DNA of 64,000 nt from Algoriphagus ratkowskyi (GCF_002150505.1 NZ_MSSV01000015.1:124001-188000); one strand, 5' to 3'; positions 8,861-17,771 are shown, counted from the first letter of the stretch. Notes: generated by a model from the letters alone, not told the origin. Program-made: numbers and translations.

Positions 8861-8874
8861 ATGATTTTAATCAT
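8861..8874. promoter_or_regulatory. FNR/CRP-type palindrome upstream of nirK
   Basis: ATGAT-TTTA-ATCAT, a perfect 5+4+5 palindrome differing from the FNR box TTGATnnnnATCAA only at the outer base of each arm. Its centre (8867.5) lies about 65 bp upstream of the predicted nirK start of transcription, close to the class I activator position near -61.5. It lies between the ywbE-like stop and nirK. Binding by an FNR/DNR-type oxygen or NO regulator is inference. Confidence 0.4.
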
Positions 8875-8896
8875 AAATACAGTTCTATTTTTGACA

Positions 8897-9109
8897 TTAA
8901 TTTTCTTCGATGATTACGTCTACAACTCTTCCTACTTCCCCGGTGTCTAGCATTACTTTTATGCCATGAGGGTGAGTAGGTGATGAGGTAAGAATTTTTT
9001 TCACAAAGCCTTCTGTAAGTTCTCCAGTGCGTTGATGATGTTTCTGTATAATTGTGACTTCACTATCAATTTGTATGTTTTTTCGAATTGTTCCTGTAAG
9101 TGTTTTCAC
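8897..9109 (-). CDS. YwbE family protein (DUF2196)
   Basis: 70-residue cytosolic protein matching the YwbE family over its whole length. Recognisable blocks are IQKHHQRTGELTEGFVKKIL and THPHGIKVMLDTGEVGRVVDV, predicted to form a small beta-barrel. Length equals the usual family length. Role unknown. It lies upstream of nirK on the same strand but 220 bp away with a candidate promoter between, so it is probably a separate transcript. Confidence 0.88.
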   Translation of the reverse strand: MKTLTGTIRKNIQIDSEVTIIQKHHQRTGELTEGFVKKILTSSPTHPHGIKVMLDTGEVGRVVDVIIEEN

Positions 9110-9283
9110 TTCCTTTTAGATTTAGATGATATCACAACTTACTAGTTATTCTCGCAATATTTAAAAATAATGATTATCCGCAATCTGATAATTACTGTGA
9201 GAACTTTGCAACTTCCATCGTTGAGTTACCTAAACTTTCGTGGCTTTGATTACTTATTGGCAAAAAAGTGGAGATATATAAAA

Positions 9284-9314
9284 AAAGAAGCCATTTCACA
9301 ATTGAAATGGCTTT
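9284..9314 (-). terminator. Terminator of the ACP-like gene
   Basis: Perfect 11-bp stem AAGCCATTTCA (9288-9298) / TGAAATGGCTT (9303-9313) with a 4-nt loop; read on the minus strand it is followed by C and seven T. It lies 25 bp downstream of the stop at 9338. Confidence 0.85.
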
Positions 9315-9337
9315 TGGTACTTGGTTTAATACTCAAA

Positions 9338-9586
9338 TTAATTATCCTGAGGTATATTGAAAAGAAGCGTAATCAAATCCTTTGGCGTATGTACGGCGCC
9401 AAGTTTCTCTTCTTGAAAAATTACCTGCAGTTGATATTCCAATTCGAAAATCAGTCCGTTGATGAAAACTGGGTCCATACGCAGTTGCTGAATAAAATCA
9501 GCATTCTTATGCTGGCCAATTAGCGTGATACCATAGGAGTGAAAAACTTCAATGGCCTTTTTTAGTAGAGTAAATTGTTGGTTCAT
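9338..9586 (-). CDS. Acyl-carrier-protein-like small protein lacking the pantetheine serine
   Basis: 82-residue acidic helical protein. The segment GLIFELEYQLQV followed by TPKDLITLLF resembles helices 2 to 4 of acyl carrier proteins (FELEeeFgI ... TvgDlvelI). Where ACPs have DSL, this protein reads DPVFING, so no phosphopantetheine serine is present. It may be a degenerate or regulatory carrier-like protein. The opposite strand has a 117-residue ORF (9170-9523) over the same DNA, but the minus-strand ORF has the better composition, a recognisable fold pattern and its own strong terminator. No biosynthetic neighbours are present. Confidence 0.62.
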   Translation of the reverse strand: MNQQFTLLKKAIEVFHSYGITLIGQHKNADFIQQLRMDPVFINGLIFELEYQLQVIFQEEKLGAVHTPKDLITLLFNIPQDN

Positions 9587-10882
9587 AGCAGAATAGTAAA
9601 GTTTTATAAATTCAGATTCCTAATTTTTTTAAGCTGATAATCTTTGAAAACACAAATAATGCTTCTTTGTTTTCAATATTTGAGATAACGTGAATAGTAG
9701 GAGGTTTGCTACAATAATTTAAAAACTTAACATTTAATAAGATTGTTAAATTCTCTTTCTATCCTGTTGGTAAGTAGTAGTTTACAACTGTTACGAGTTA
9801 CATACGTTTTGTATTGCCTCTTCGGATTAGGTGATTTTTTCAACTGTTATCCATTTGGCTCCTTAGGTAATGCAGGGATTAAATTTTATCAGTGGGAAAT
9901 GGCAAACCCATAATGGAAAGAATTACACATCCAATAAATCAGAAAGGTTAGGATTCGTTCAATATTCTTCATGTTCATACAGATGGTGATTTGAATCCAT
10001 TATTCCCATGGGTGCTGATAGCTAGCGTGCACACCCATGAATTGACTTCAGTAAAAACGAGGTTTTGAAATTAATGATGGAATACGACAACAACAGAAAA
10101 AGGCAATAAGCGACTTAACACATGGTAATCACCTTCATTTTCACTAGTTCTGTCGCCCGTCACTTGAAAGCTATCGATAGGTCTTCTTGCCGGATAAGCA
10201 AAGAAAAAGAGGTTGTCATAATCATTAAGTATAAACATGGTATTCTTATATAATTTATGATGCCGAATATTACTCACATTTTTTTACTCATTTTGAGGCC
10301 ATAAATTCTCAAAATCTTTAATTCAATATAAAAAAATGCATCAATTTGACTTCTGGTCTACTGGCATGATCTTTTGTATAAGTAATTCATTGCTTGATAT
10401 GGCTGCGATTTAATTTGCGAAATTTAGTGTAATATGTTTCTATTTGAATTTTTAATATTTAACGATTAATTGCTATTATTTCTGAATAAAATTAATTAAA
10501 TAAATAAAGATTAGGTGTAAAATCAACACTTTATGAATACATTATTGAAGCGCGAATAGTAGGCAATTCATTTAATAAAAGTAGCTATATGGTCTTTTAT
10601 GGAGGTAAATCTGTTTGTTGATAATTATATATTATCTTTTAATTAATTGCAACTAATCAAAAATAAAATAATTTTTCATTCATAAATTAATTTATAATTC
10701 TAAAAAAAATGTAATTGACTTTGATCTATATTTACATCTTAATAAACTATATTTTGTTGTTATATTACCTTTTTTCTTAAGCTATATAAGACTATTAATT
10801 ATGAATTATTTGAATATTACCATTAGCACTTAATCAATTTTATTTAATATTACCTTTATAAACTAATCTAACAAAATTTAAC
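9587..10882. other. Long AT-rich intergenic stretch, no convincing gene
   Basis: About 1.3 kb without a supportable gene. The part from about 10,300 to 10,870 is very rich in A+T with many short stops in all frames. It contains a palindrome at 10,007-10,039. A 68-codon ORF on the minus strand (10,071-10,277) has no recognisable similarity and an odd composition; I leave it out. No tRNA or structured RNA seen. Confidence 0.6.
10007..10039. repeat. Palindromic repeat (CATGGGTG ... CACCCATG)
   Basis: Inverted repeat CATGGGTG (10007-10014) / CACCCATG (10032-10039) with a 17-nt loop. The core resembles the palindrome CCATGGGT/ACCCATGG at 11,851-11,869 and both are followed by a similar TTGAC string, suggesting one repeat family. 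Confidence 0.4.
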
Positions 10883-11446
10883 ATGGAAAATTCAAGAAAT
10901 GAGCATCAGGAAGGACTAGGCGGAACTTCAGAAAGAAGAGTATTAACAGGAATGTTTCGTGACCGTGAAAGTACAGAAGGTGCCTATAACGCACTTCATG
11001 AGAGAGGATATGCTAAAGATGATATTAACCTTTTAATGTCAGATGAAACACGAAAAACACATTATAGCAGTGACGAAGTTAAAGATACGGAGATTGGAAC
11101 CAAAGCTGCAGAACATGCTGGAAAAGGATCAGCTATCGGTGGTACTATCGGAGCTATTGTAGGTGTAGTGGCAGCCATTGGTACTAGCGTTGTTATTCCT
11201 GGACTAGGAATTTTGATTGCAGGTCCATTAGCAGCTGGTTTAGCTGGAGCAGGAGCTGGAGGCATAACAGGAGGACTAATTGGCGCTTTAGTAGGTTCTG
11301 GTATTCCTGAAGCAAGAGCAAAACTGTATGAATCAGGAATCAAAGAAGGTAATGTGGTTATTTCGGTAACTCCAAAGAATGAAGACGATGCCAAATACAT
11401 TGAAGACAAATGGAGAACAAACCGTGGTGAAGAAATTCATTACTAA
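10883..11446 (+). CDS. General-stress-protein-like protein with glycine zipper
   Basis: 187 residues. The N-terminal part (about 18-65) resembles the GSP17M/YflT-type stress domain: VLTGMFRDRESTEGAYNALH followed by RGYAKDDINLLMSDETR. The middle (about 78-152) is extremely Gly/Ala-rich with repeated GxxxG, such as GGTIGAIVGVVAAIG and GITGGLIGALVGSGIP, typical of a glycine-zipper membrane hairpin. The C-terminal part (about 155-187) has GIKEGNVVISVTPKNEDDAK, a flavin-binding-like beta strand seen in the same family. Bacteroidota proteins of this type are linked to envelope or osmotic stress by annotation only. It stands alone, flanked by gene-poor DNA. Confidence 0.8.
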   Translation: MENSRNEHQEGLGGTSERRVLTGMFRDRESTEGAYNALHERGYAKDDINLLMSDETRKTHYSSDEVKDTEIGTKAAEHAGKGSAIGGTIGAIVGVVAAIGTSVVIPGLGILIAGPLAAGLAGAGAGGITGGLIGALVGSGIPEARAKLYESGIKEGNVVISVTPKNEDDAKYIEDKWRTNRGEEIHY

Positions 11447-11469
11447 GATTAAGCGTTGAAACATTTTTG

Positions 11470-11499
11470 CAAGGGACTTATTTGAGTCCCTTGCTTTTC
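11470..11499 (+). terminator. Terminator of the stress-protein gene
   Basis: Stem CAAGGGACT (11470-11478) / AGTCCCTTG (11485-11493), perfect 9 bp, followed by CTTTTCT, 24 bp downstream of the stop at 11446. Confidence 0.85.
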
Positions 11500-11641
11500 T
11501 AAACTAATGTTATTGCCAACAGAATAAAGGCTAAAAAAAGTACTTAATACACAGATCCTTCCTAATTAGGGGAGTTTATCTTTGACAGTTTATAAAGTAC
11601 TAAATCTTGCCACATCTTAAAAAGTAGTTTAATCAACTAAA

Positions 11642-11667
11642 AGCCGGGGCGAAAGTCTCGGCTTTTT
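11642..11667 (+). terminator. Orphan terminator-like hairpin
   Basis: AGCCGGGG (11642-11649) pairs with CTCGGCT (11657-11663) and is followed by a T tract on the plus strand. No gene precedes it on that strand within 140 bp other than the stress-protein gene, which already has its own terminator. It may end an unseen small transcript or be part of a repeat. Confidence 0.45.
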
Positions 11668-11850
11668 TATTATCATTCCCCAAGATAGCCTGTTGGCTAG
11701 TGAGGAGAACACTCATTAAGAGCTCAAAGACTTTAGGTAATATATTTAACAAATTAATTAAGGTATGAGTCACCTTTGGCAGTGTGTTCAATACATTGAA
11801 TTTGTTCGACTCTTTAAGGGTCGTGGGTATGGTCATGGCTTCATCTTTTT

Positions 11851-11898
11851 CCATGGGTTGCACCCATGGCTATTCATGGTTTGACCCCGTTCGGGGTC
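11851..11898. repeat. Two adjacent palindromes, REP-like
   Basis: CCATGGGT (11851-11858) / ACCCATGG (11862-11869), then GACCCC (11883-11888) / GGGGTC (11893-11898). Two GC-rich hairpins in otherwise AT-rich DNA, the pattern of repetitive extragenic palindromes. Related to the palindrome at 10,007-10,039. Confidence 0.45.
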
Positions 11899-12808
11899 AG
11901 GTATCATTAGCATATTATATTTTCACGTCTTATTCACGATTCGATAGTTAAGTTTAGCGGAGCGATTTTGCGGATGGTCCAACCTTTCAATTACCGCGAT
12001 TGTATCCCGTGGAAAAGCGATATGATGCTAGGATATGTCAACCCTAAAGGGGTGGAACATTCAGGAGATAGGAATTACAAAGTCCAAAAAACAGAAAAGC
12101 GCTGATACAATCTACGCTTAGTCAAAGACTCGTTCTACACCTAGAGGGGAATTAAAAAAGCTTGATGCCGCCCAATAGTATCAATGAGATTATCACTCAA
12201 TGGGATAAGCTGAATGAGCTTGACGAATACCGTCCGAAGTAATTCCGATTCTCGGAAGCTGTGCGTAGGAAATACAATTTGGCGTGCGAGAGGTGCAGGA
12301 CAGACCAGTGGAGACGAAAGTGTTTCATCAGATAATCTGTATTGCAATTCTGTAAATCTAGTCAACGCTGGATTTATCTATTCGCAATTTACCAAGGAAA
12401 CTCACGGGATTAATTTTTGTATCAGGATTGAAGCGCAGCATGGAATAGAAAGAATAATTCTATTCAGTGGAGCATTGGATTTGGCCTACATTGCAGGTGG
12501 ACTTTAAATGAAACAAAGAGGCCTCCGAAAAGGGAAAGAACTCTTAATTAGATTTGGTAAATCAGTAATTCTTTAAGGGGCTTTTTAATTGGTTTTTGAT
12601 GGGAGAAGTATGATTTTCACCAAGCATATTTCCAGGAATTAATGGAATTGATGCAGAATATCAGCCTTGGACCAAAGAACTTTTAGGTTAGGATATTCTT
12701 GTAATATTTTCTTTATCAAATTTAATTCTGCTATGCTTGATCTTTTTCTATTGCATCTTAATATCTATGCGATAATCTAAGTTGCTCACGGATTTACAAG
12801 GTAGGTTC

Positions 12809-12844
12809 AAAAAAAGACCCAGTTACAGAACCGGGCCTTTTACA
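12809..12844 (-). terminator. Terminator downstream of the 164-aa gene
   Basis: On the minus strand GGCCCGGTT, loop, AACTGGGTC (12816-12837, with G-U pairs) is followed by seven T. It lies about 65 bp beyond the stop at 12,905. Confidence 0.75.
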
Positions 12845-12904
12845 ACCAATTTAACCAAAATAATAAGTTTACCTTGGGGTAAAGAAATGCTGTGAATTGC
12901 CTTG

Positions 12905-13399
12905 TCAGTCTTTGAGATTGTTCTCAAGAATTCTTTGCCACTTTTCAGCAATGCCTTTTTCACCTGCCAAACTAGTGAATAACTCACCATCGTAAATCTC
13001 AATCGTCTTAGGGGAATGAGATCTGTCTTTGAAATGGAATTGCAATGCTAGGAAGTCCAAAATATAGCGTTTCTCCTTGCCGACTTGCACATGTCTCATT
13101 TTCTCTTGAATACTTACTTTATTTACCTCATTTAGATCTATAATACTTTGCTCAGGATAGGTGCCAAAACGGTGATATATCAATTTTTTATATTGACTAT
13201 CTAATCCTAAATGGTAATGATTTCTCCAACGTTCCTCCTGGTTGGGAACAACTTTGTGGGTTTTGGAGAACTCTTCAAAAGTAGCGAGGTTTAAACTGCT
13301 GATTTTTTTCAGTTTTAAACTGTAATAAACAAATGGTGAAGCCGAGGCCATCATTGCAAATGAAGACACAGCTAGGGTAATAGGATCGATCGAAATCAT
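12905..13399 (-). CDS. Hypothetical protein with N-terminal membrane segment, 164 aa
   Basis: One hydrophobic segment at about residues 8-27 (ITLAVSSFAMMASASPFVYY), then a mixed basic region and a mainly beta-rich soluble part containing RYILDFLALQFHFKDRSH. I do not recognise a family. The topology suggests an inner-membrane protein with a soluble C-terminal domain. It is followed by a clear terminator and preceded by another small unknown gene on the same strand (67-bp gap), so the two may form a unit. Confidence 0.6.
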   Translation of the reverse strand: MISIDPITLAVSSFAMMASASPFVYYSLKLKKISSLNLATFEEFSKTHKVVPNQEERWRNHYHLGLDSQYKKLIYHRFGTYPEQSIIDLNEVNKVSIQEKMRHVQVGKEKRYILDFLALQFHFKDRSHSPKTIEIYDGELFTSLAGEKGIAEKWQRILENNLKD

Positions 13400-13466
13400 A
13401 GGAATATGGTTAGAATGAAGAGATTTTTAGGCGATTATAAATCGCATTTTATTAATCTATTCTAAA

Positions 13467-13805
13467 CTACCAAGTGTAGAAAAAATGAATGAAGGTGTCC
13501 TTGACATCGAAAAGTGGAGTCGATTTTTTAAAAAATGAAGGAGATAAATAAACTTCATTAAGAAAATGTAAGTCAACATACCAAGCTGGGTTTAGCTTAG
13601 CATTAAGGCTCCAATCCACTTTAAAATTTGGAATTTCTAGTAATTCTGGACTACAATTATATTGAATTAGTTTATGCGTGGGAAGAGCAGAGACAGAATC
13701 GTGGGAGAAGTGATGTGCGCCGCTATCTACTGGAAAAGCAATAACAGCCGCGAACCATAAGACCCAACTCAGGGAAATCATTACGGTTGATAGCTGTTTT
13801 TTCAT
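13467..13805 (-). CDS. Hypothetical small secreted or membrane protein, 112 aa
   Basis: Residues 1-25 form a signal peptide or membrane anchor (KKQLSTVMISLSWVLWFAAV). The rest is rich in His, Phe and Tyr, with no recognised domain. No lipobox. It lies between the GH32 gene (63 bp downstream of the GH32 stop) and the 164-aa gene, all on the minus strand. Composition is protein-like but short length and lack of family make this tentative. Confidence 0.45.
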   Translation of the reverse strand: MKKQLSTVMISLSWVLWFAAVIAFPVDSGAHHFSHDSVSALPTHKLIQYNCSPELLEIPNFKVDWSLNAKLNPAWYVDLHFLNEVYLSPSFFKKSTPLFDVKDTFIHFFYTW

Positions 13806-13868
13806 TTTTTAAGAGTATGTGAATAAATGTAGAATAAAATTGTATTAGAATTCACTATCTAAGGCTGC

Positions 13869-15356
13869 TTATTTTTTCAAATTATAGATTTTTAAGGAGT
13901 TGACCTGATCAGAAACCTCTACAGTTTTCCAAGGACTAGATGGAAATAGGATGGAAGTCATCACCAATTCACCATCATTCACAAATAGTTCGACGGAGGA
14001 AGCGTCCAGAAATATCCGAATCTCAGTAGCTTCCCAACTCATAGGAGCAGAATGAATCGCTGCGAAATCTCGCTGAAAAGTACTTTTACCAGCATTTCTG
14101 CGATCTATATTCACTAAGCCAAGTTCTTTGCTGATTACTAATTTTTCATTCAGCTCATTAGAAAAAGTTACCATAAAGGAATCAGAATTGACCTCCGAGA
14201 TCAGTTCTACAGCCTCTGATGGCAATGAGGAAGATTTCTTGGTTACTTTGTATTCTTTATCCCGTAGTTTCTCAAGTTCTTTTGCGGGAGCAGATTTTAA
14301 AAGAAGGGTGCCATCTACATCGAATAAACTTAATTCTCGCGGAAGGGTCATAGCTGATCTCCATGCCTTGGTAGGCACTTCATTCGCATACAGCCAATTA
14401 CTCATCCAGCCTATAAAAAGCGTTCTGTCGTGATCGGAAGGAAGATTGCTCCAAGTTACTCCAGCGTAATTATCTGGCCCATAATCTAGCCATCGAATCA
14501 TGGTGTCGTCAGGTGTGAATTGTCCATTTTTGAAGTCGCCAATAAAGTATTGAGTTGCTGAGCCATTTTGTGGGCCTCCAGGATTTATGCTGACAAGAAG
14601 TACCCATTTTCCTTCTCCTGATGGGGTTTTGAACGGAAGTAGGTCTGGACATTCCCACACCCCTCCATGTGCGCCTATTGTCTTCCCAAATTCACTGAGT
14701 AAAGTCCAGCTTTTAAGATCTGGAGAACTATAGAAATTGATTTGATCGAGCACGGCCAAGGTCATTATCCAGGATTTGGTGCCATTTTCGTTTGTGATTT
14801 GTGAGACTTTCGGGTCTCGGAAATCACGAATTCCAGGATTTGGTAGGACAGGATTTCCTTCATATTTCTGCCATGTTCTTCCTTTGTCAAGAGAGAAAGC
14901 AATGGCTTGAGACTGAAAAGTTTGTGATTTAGTATTCGCTTCCTCAGCATTGTGATAGGTAAATATTGCTACTATTGGAGGAGTTTCGGCAGTGCCTAAG
15001 CCAGAAGTGTTTTCGGTATCCAGTACGGCACTTCCTGAGAAAATATAACCTAAACTATCTGGGAATAGCGCAATCGGTAAATGCTCCCAGTTGACCAAAT
15101 CACTTGAAACGGCATGCCCCCAGTGCATAGGTCCCCAAACAGTACTATCTGGATAGTGCTGGTAAAAAAGGTGATATTCTCCATCTAAGTAAATCAATCC
15201 ATTGGGGTCATTCATCCAGCCTGATTCTGGAGTGAAATGGTAAGTAGGTCTAAACTCTTCTGTCACTTCTGAAGTAAAAGTGATATCAGAATTCGATTGA
15301 CAGCCAGTAATTAAAAGAACTGTAAGGATGGAGAGGATAAGTATAATTCTATTCAT
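13869..15356 (-). CDS. Glycoside hydrolase family 32 lipoprotein (levanase/inulinase/invertase type)
   Basis: Predicted surface or periplasmic beta-fructosidase. Lipoprotein signal ends in LLITGC (Cys19). The five-bladed propeller has the GH32 signature WMNDPNG (47-53, nucleophile Asp50), FRDPK (179-183, Asp181 transition-state stabiliser) and ECPDL (235-239, acid/base Glu235); a C-terminal beta-sandwich follows from about residue 350. Length of 495 is normal for the family. Likely substrates are sucrose, levan or inulin; sequence alone does not decide. It begins 1 bp after the stop of the glycosyltransferase gene, so the two are co-transcribed, an unusual partner because no SusC/SusD or fructokinase is adjacent. 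Confidence 0.93.
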   Translation of the reverse strand: MNRIILILSILTVLLITGCQSNSDITFTSEVTEEFRPTYHFTPESGWMNDPNGLIYLDGEYHLFYQHYPDSTVWGPMHWGHAVSSDLVNWEHLPIALFPDSLGYIFSGSAVLDTENTSGLGTAETPPIVAIFTYHNAEEANTKSQTFQSQAIAFSLDKGRTWQKYEGNPVLPNPGIRDFRDPKVSQITNENGTKSWIMTLAVLDQINFYSSPDLKSWTLLSEFGKTIGAHGGVWECPDLLPFKTPSGEGKWVLLVSINPGGPQNGSATQYFIGDFKNGQFTPDDTMIRWLDYGPDNYAGVTWSNLPSDHDRTLFIGWMSNWLYANEVPTKAWRSAMTLPRELSLFDVDGTLLLKSAPAKELEKLRDKEYKVTKKSSSLPSEAVELISEVNSDSFMVTFSNELNEKLVISKELGLVNIDRRNAGKSTFQRDFAAIHSAPMSWEATEIRIFLDASSVELFVNDGELVMTSILFPSSPWKTVEVSDQVNSLKIYNLKK

Positions 15357-15357
15357 A

Positions 15358-16629
15358 TTATTTTTTTATCACGTGGTTCAGAACTGCGGTCCGAATTACT
15401 TCAGTTTGGATAGTTTCAGAGAGTTTAAGAGCATTTTTCGCATATACAGGATTTCTCCAAAAGTCTATTAAAGCTATTTCAAATTTTTCTGCATCCAACC
15501 CATGAATGCTTGTTCCAAGAGGACCGAGTTGTCTTTCTGCTATTATTCGATTCCAAAAATACTGATCAATTATATGCGGAACTATCATTTGGACACAACC
15601 GTGAGTGGTTCCTTGATGTGTGGTTCCTGAGCCTCCATGGTGAATGATGCCGTAAAGCTTGGGTAAAATCCAGTCGTAAGGAATTTGATTTATATAGAAA
15701 ATAGACTCATCACTGTTATCTGATTGCTCCAAACCTCCCCAAGAAAAGTTTACGATTGTTGGTATCTGATGCTTTTGGAGTAAATCTATAATCGTTTTTG
15801 AATGCTCCTTTGGCTTGGTATTGCTCATAGATCCGAAGGTGATCAAGATCGCTTTGGGATACTTTGTGAGCCAAGAAACTAGTGCTGCTGAGGGTTGGTA
15901 TTCCTTCAGTTGATTTCTGAAATAGTACCCAACGATCTTTGCAGATTCTGGCCAATTATCCGGTCTTGGAAATAGGGATGGGGAAATAGCATAGATTGTT
16001 TGCAGTCGGTTCTGCTCAAATTCCTTAATACTCTTTAAGTTGATCTTTGTAGAGGGAAAATCCGCATAGAATTTTCCAAGGAATTTTTTCATAGCTAAGC
16101 GTCTTATGCCATTTATCAAACCATAACTGTGTAAATTCCATGTGGAGCTAAATTTCCACTTACCGAAACCTATGTGTGGAAATTCACTGGTAGGATGCGT
16201 CATGCACGGTATCGGAGTAAGAAAAGTAAAGCGGTCTGGATCTGCCATAGCAGCTAAATGGTAGAATAGACATTTTGCATGAAAGACTATTCTATCTGGT
16301 TTATGAGTCCTGAGAGCATCTCGTTGCTGTGTGATTAGCGTATGCTGTATATTCAAGGAATCTTTTGCCAGCTTAAAATAATTTTTAAGTTGATTCCAGG
16401 CATTTCCGCCTCCGCCCATGATGGTTTTTCCACTTTGCGTGTCTAGCAATTCTAAAAAGCCTTTATCAAAACCGATGAACTCATACCCAAGCTGGGTCAC
16501 AGTTTCTCTGAATTGCTCTGGAAAAAGACAAATAACTTCATGTCCTGCCTCTGCAAAAATCTCTGCTTGCGCTAAAAATGGTTCGATATCACCACGAGAT
16601 CCCAAAGAAGCAAATAGTGTTTTCATCAC
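15358..16629 (-). CDS. GT1-family glycosyltransferase (UDP/dTDP-sugar type)
   Basis: 423-residue cytosolic or membrane-associated GT-B glycosyltransferase, related to sterol/macrolide glucosyltransferases. The N-terminal Rossmann start is MMKTLFASLGSRGDIEPFLA, and the donor-binding motif HHGGSGTTHQGTTHG lies at about 330-345, with DQYFW at about 356 taking the usual D-Q donor contact. Acceptor unknown: lipid, carotenoid or other small molecule are typical. It heads a two-gene unit with GH32 and is divergent from rmlA (281-bp spacer). RmlA could supply a dTDP-sugar donor; that link is inference. Confidence 0.87.
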   Translation of the reverse strand: MMKTLFASLGSRGDIEPFLAQAEIFAEAGHEVICLFPEQFRETVTQLGYEFIGFDKGFLELLDTQSGKTIMGGGGNAWNQLKNYFKLAKDSLNIQHTLITQQRDALRTHKPDRIVFHAKCLFYHLAAMADPDRFTFLTPIPCMTHPTSEFPHIGFGKWKFSSTWNLHSYGLINGIRRLAMKKFLGKFYADFPSTKINLKSIKEFEQNRLQTIYAISPSLFPRPDNWPESAKIVGYYFRNQLKEYQPSAALVSWLTKYPKAILITFGSMSNTKPKEHSKTIIDLLQKHQIPTIVNFSWGGLEQSDNSDESIFYINQIPYDWILPKLYGIIHHGGSGTTHQGTTHGCVQMIVPHIIDQYFWNRIIAERQLGPLGTSIHGLDAEKFEIALIDFWRNPVYAKNALKLSETIQTEVIRTAVLNHVIKK

Positions 16630-16910
16630 TTATTTTTTTAATTTTCACTCTTTGAGTAACTTTGAGCTATAAGCTACCCCAAATTCCAATCATTATAGTT
16701 TTTCATCCCGAAAGTTATTGTGAGGCTAGTAACTGAAGTGCCAGCAATCTTAAAGTTTGTTTAGAAATAAGGCTACTGGCATATTAGTATAGTTATTGGA
16801 TGCGGATAATCATATTATTTAGATAAGATTTTCTAATATTCTAGTGATTTGAGAATTGGATTCATTTTTGAGTTTGGGGAGGGAAATAAAAAAATAAACT
16901 ATAGACACAT

Positions 16911-17771
16911 ATGAAGGGAATTATTTTGGCCGGAGGGTCTGGAACGCGATTATATCCGCTGACAATTTCAGTTAGTAAGCAGTTGATGCCAGTATATGAC
17001 AAGCCGATGATCTATTATCCGCTTTCTGTATTGATGATGGCAGGGATCACAGAGGTATTAATTATCACTACTCCTGAAGATAACGAGGCTTTTGAGCGTT
17101 TGCTTGGTGATGGATCTCAAGTAGGGTGCAAATTCGAATATGCTGTGCAGCCTAGTCCTGATGGTTTAGCGCAAGCTTTCATTATAGGGGAGAAATTTAT
17201 AGGCAATGAAAAAGTAGCACTTATTCTTGGGGATAATATTTTCTACGGATCGGGATTACATACGACCTTACAGACCTACACTGAAACAGAAGGCGGAGTT
17301 GTTTTTGCATATCATGTGAACGATCCAGAAAGATACGGTGTAGTCGAATTTGATGAGAATCATAAGGCGATCAGCATCGAGGAAAAACCTGAAAATCCTA
17401 AATCAAATTTTGCGGTTCCAGGACTTTATTTTTATGATAACAGAGTAGTGGAAATAGCTAAGAAGATCAAGCCAAGTCCACGTGGAGAACTTGAAATCAC
17501 GGATATCAATAACGAATATTTGAAGATGGGTGAACTTCAGGTAGCGATCTTGAACAGAGGAACTGCTTGGCTAGATACAGGTACACATCAGTCACTTTTG
17601 CAAGCCGCTCAATTCGTAGAAGTAATCGAGGAACGTCAAGGTTTGAAAATCGGATGTATTGAGGAAATTGCTTATAGAGCAGGTTTTATCGGAGAGGATA
17701 AATTGCTACAAGCTGCTGAGAAATTAGGTAAAAGTGGCTACGGTGTCTACCTGAGAAGACTGATAAAATAG
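16911..17771 (+). CDS. rmlA: Glucose-1-phosphate thymidylyltransferase
   Basis: Makes dTDP-glucose from glucose-1-phosphate and dTTP, first step to dTDP-L-rhamnose and other deoxysugars. The nucleotide-binding signature [11 protein letters not shown] begins at residue 8, followed by [18 protein letters not shown]; later blocks [35 protein letters not shown] and the C-terminal helices match RmlA over its full usual length (286, family about 290). The gene stands alone: rmlB, C and D are not in the window. It converges on the kinase-like gene with only 6 bp between stops. Confidence 0.95.
   Translation: MKGIILAGGSGTRLYPLTISVSKQLMPVYDKPMIYYPLSVLMMAGITEVLIITTPEDNEAFERLLGDGSQVGCKFEYAVQPSPDGLAQAFIIGEKFIGNEKVALILGDNIFYGSGLHTTLQTYTETEGGVVFAYHVNDPERYGVVEFDENHKAISIEEKPENPKSNFAVPGLYFYDNRVVEIAKKIKPSPRGELEITDINNEYLKMGELQVAILNRGTAWLDTGTHQSLLQAAQFVEVIEERQGLKIGCIEEIAYRAGFIGEDKLLQAAEKLGKSGYGVYLRRLIK

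Larger units (their letters stand above)
11500..12808. other. Gene-poor region with palindromes and decayed-looking ORFs
   Basis: About 1.3 kb with no gene I can support. It holds an orphan hairpin with a T tract (11,642-11,667), palindromes at 11,851-11,898 and 12,041-12,053, and several short overlapping ORFs: 76 codons on the minus strand at 11,633-11,863, 74 codons minus at 12,141-12,365 and 97 codons plus at 12,214-12,507. None shows a known domain. A 25-codon ORF at about 12,163 (MPPNSINEIITQWDKLNELD...) has protein-like composition and could be a gene fragment. Confidence 0.5.

Noticed and set aside
9170-9523. 117-codon ORF on the plus strand opposite the ACP-like gene
   Set aside because: It runs through a strong minus-strand terminator and opposite a better minus-strand ORF; composition is not protein-like.
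10071-10277. 68-codon minus-strand ORF in AT-rich DNA
   Set aside because: No similarity, odd Phe/Val/His-rich end, and isolated in gene-poor DNA.
12214-12507. 97-codon plus-strand ORF
   Set aside because: Overlaps another short ORF on the opposite strand, no domain, in decayed-looking DNA; mentioned under the region entry instead.
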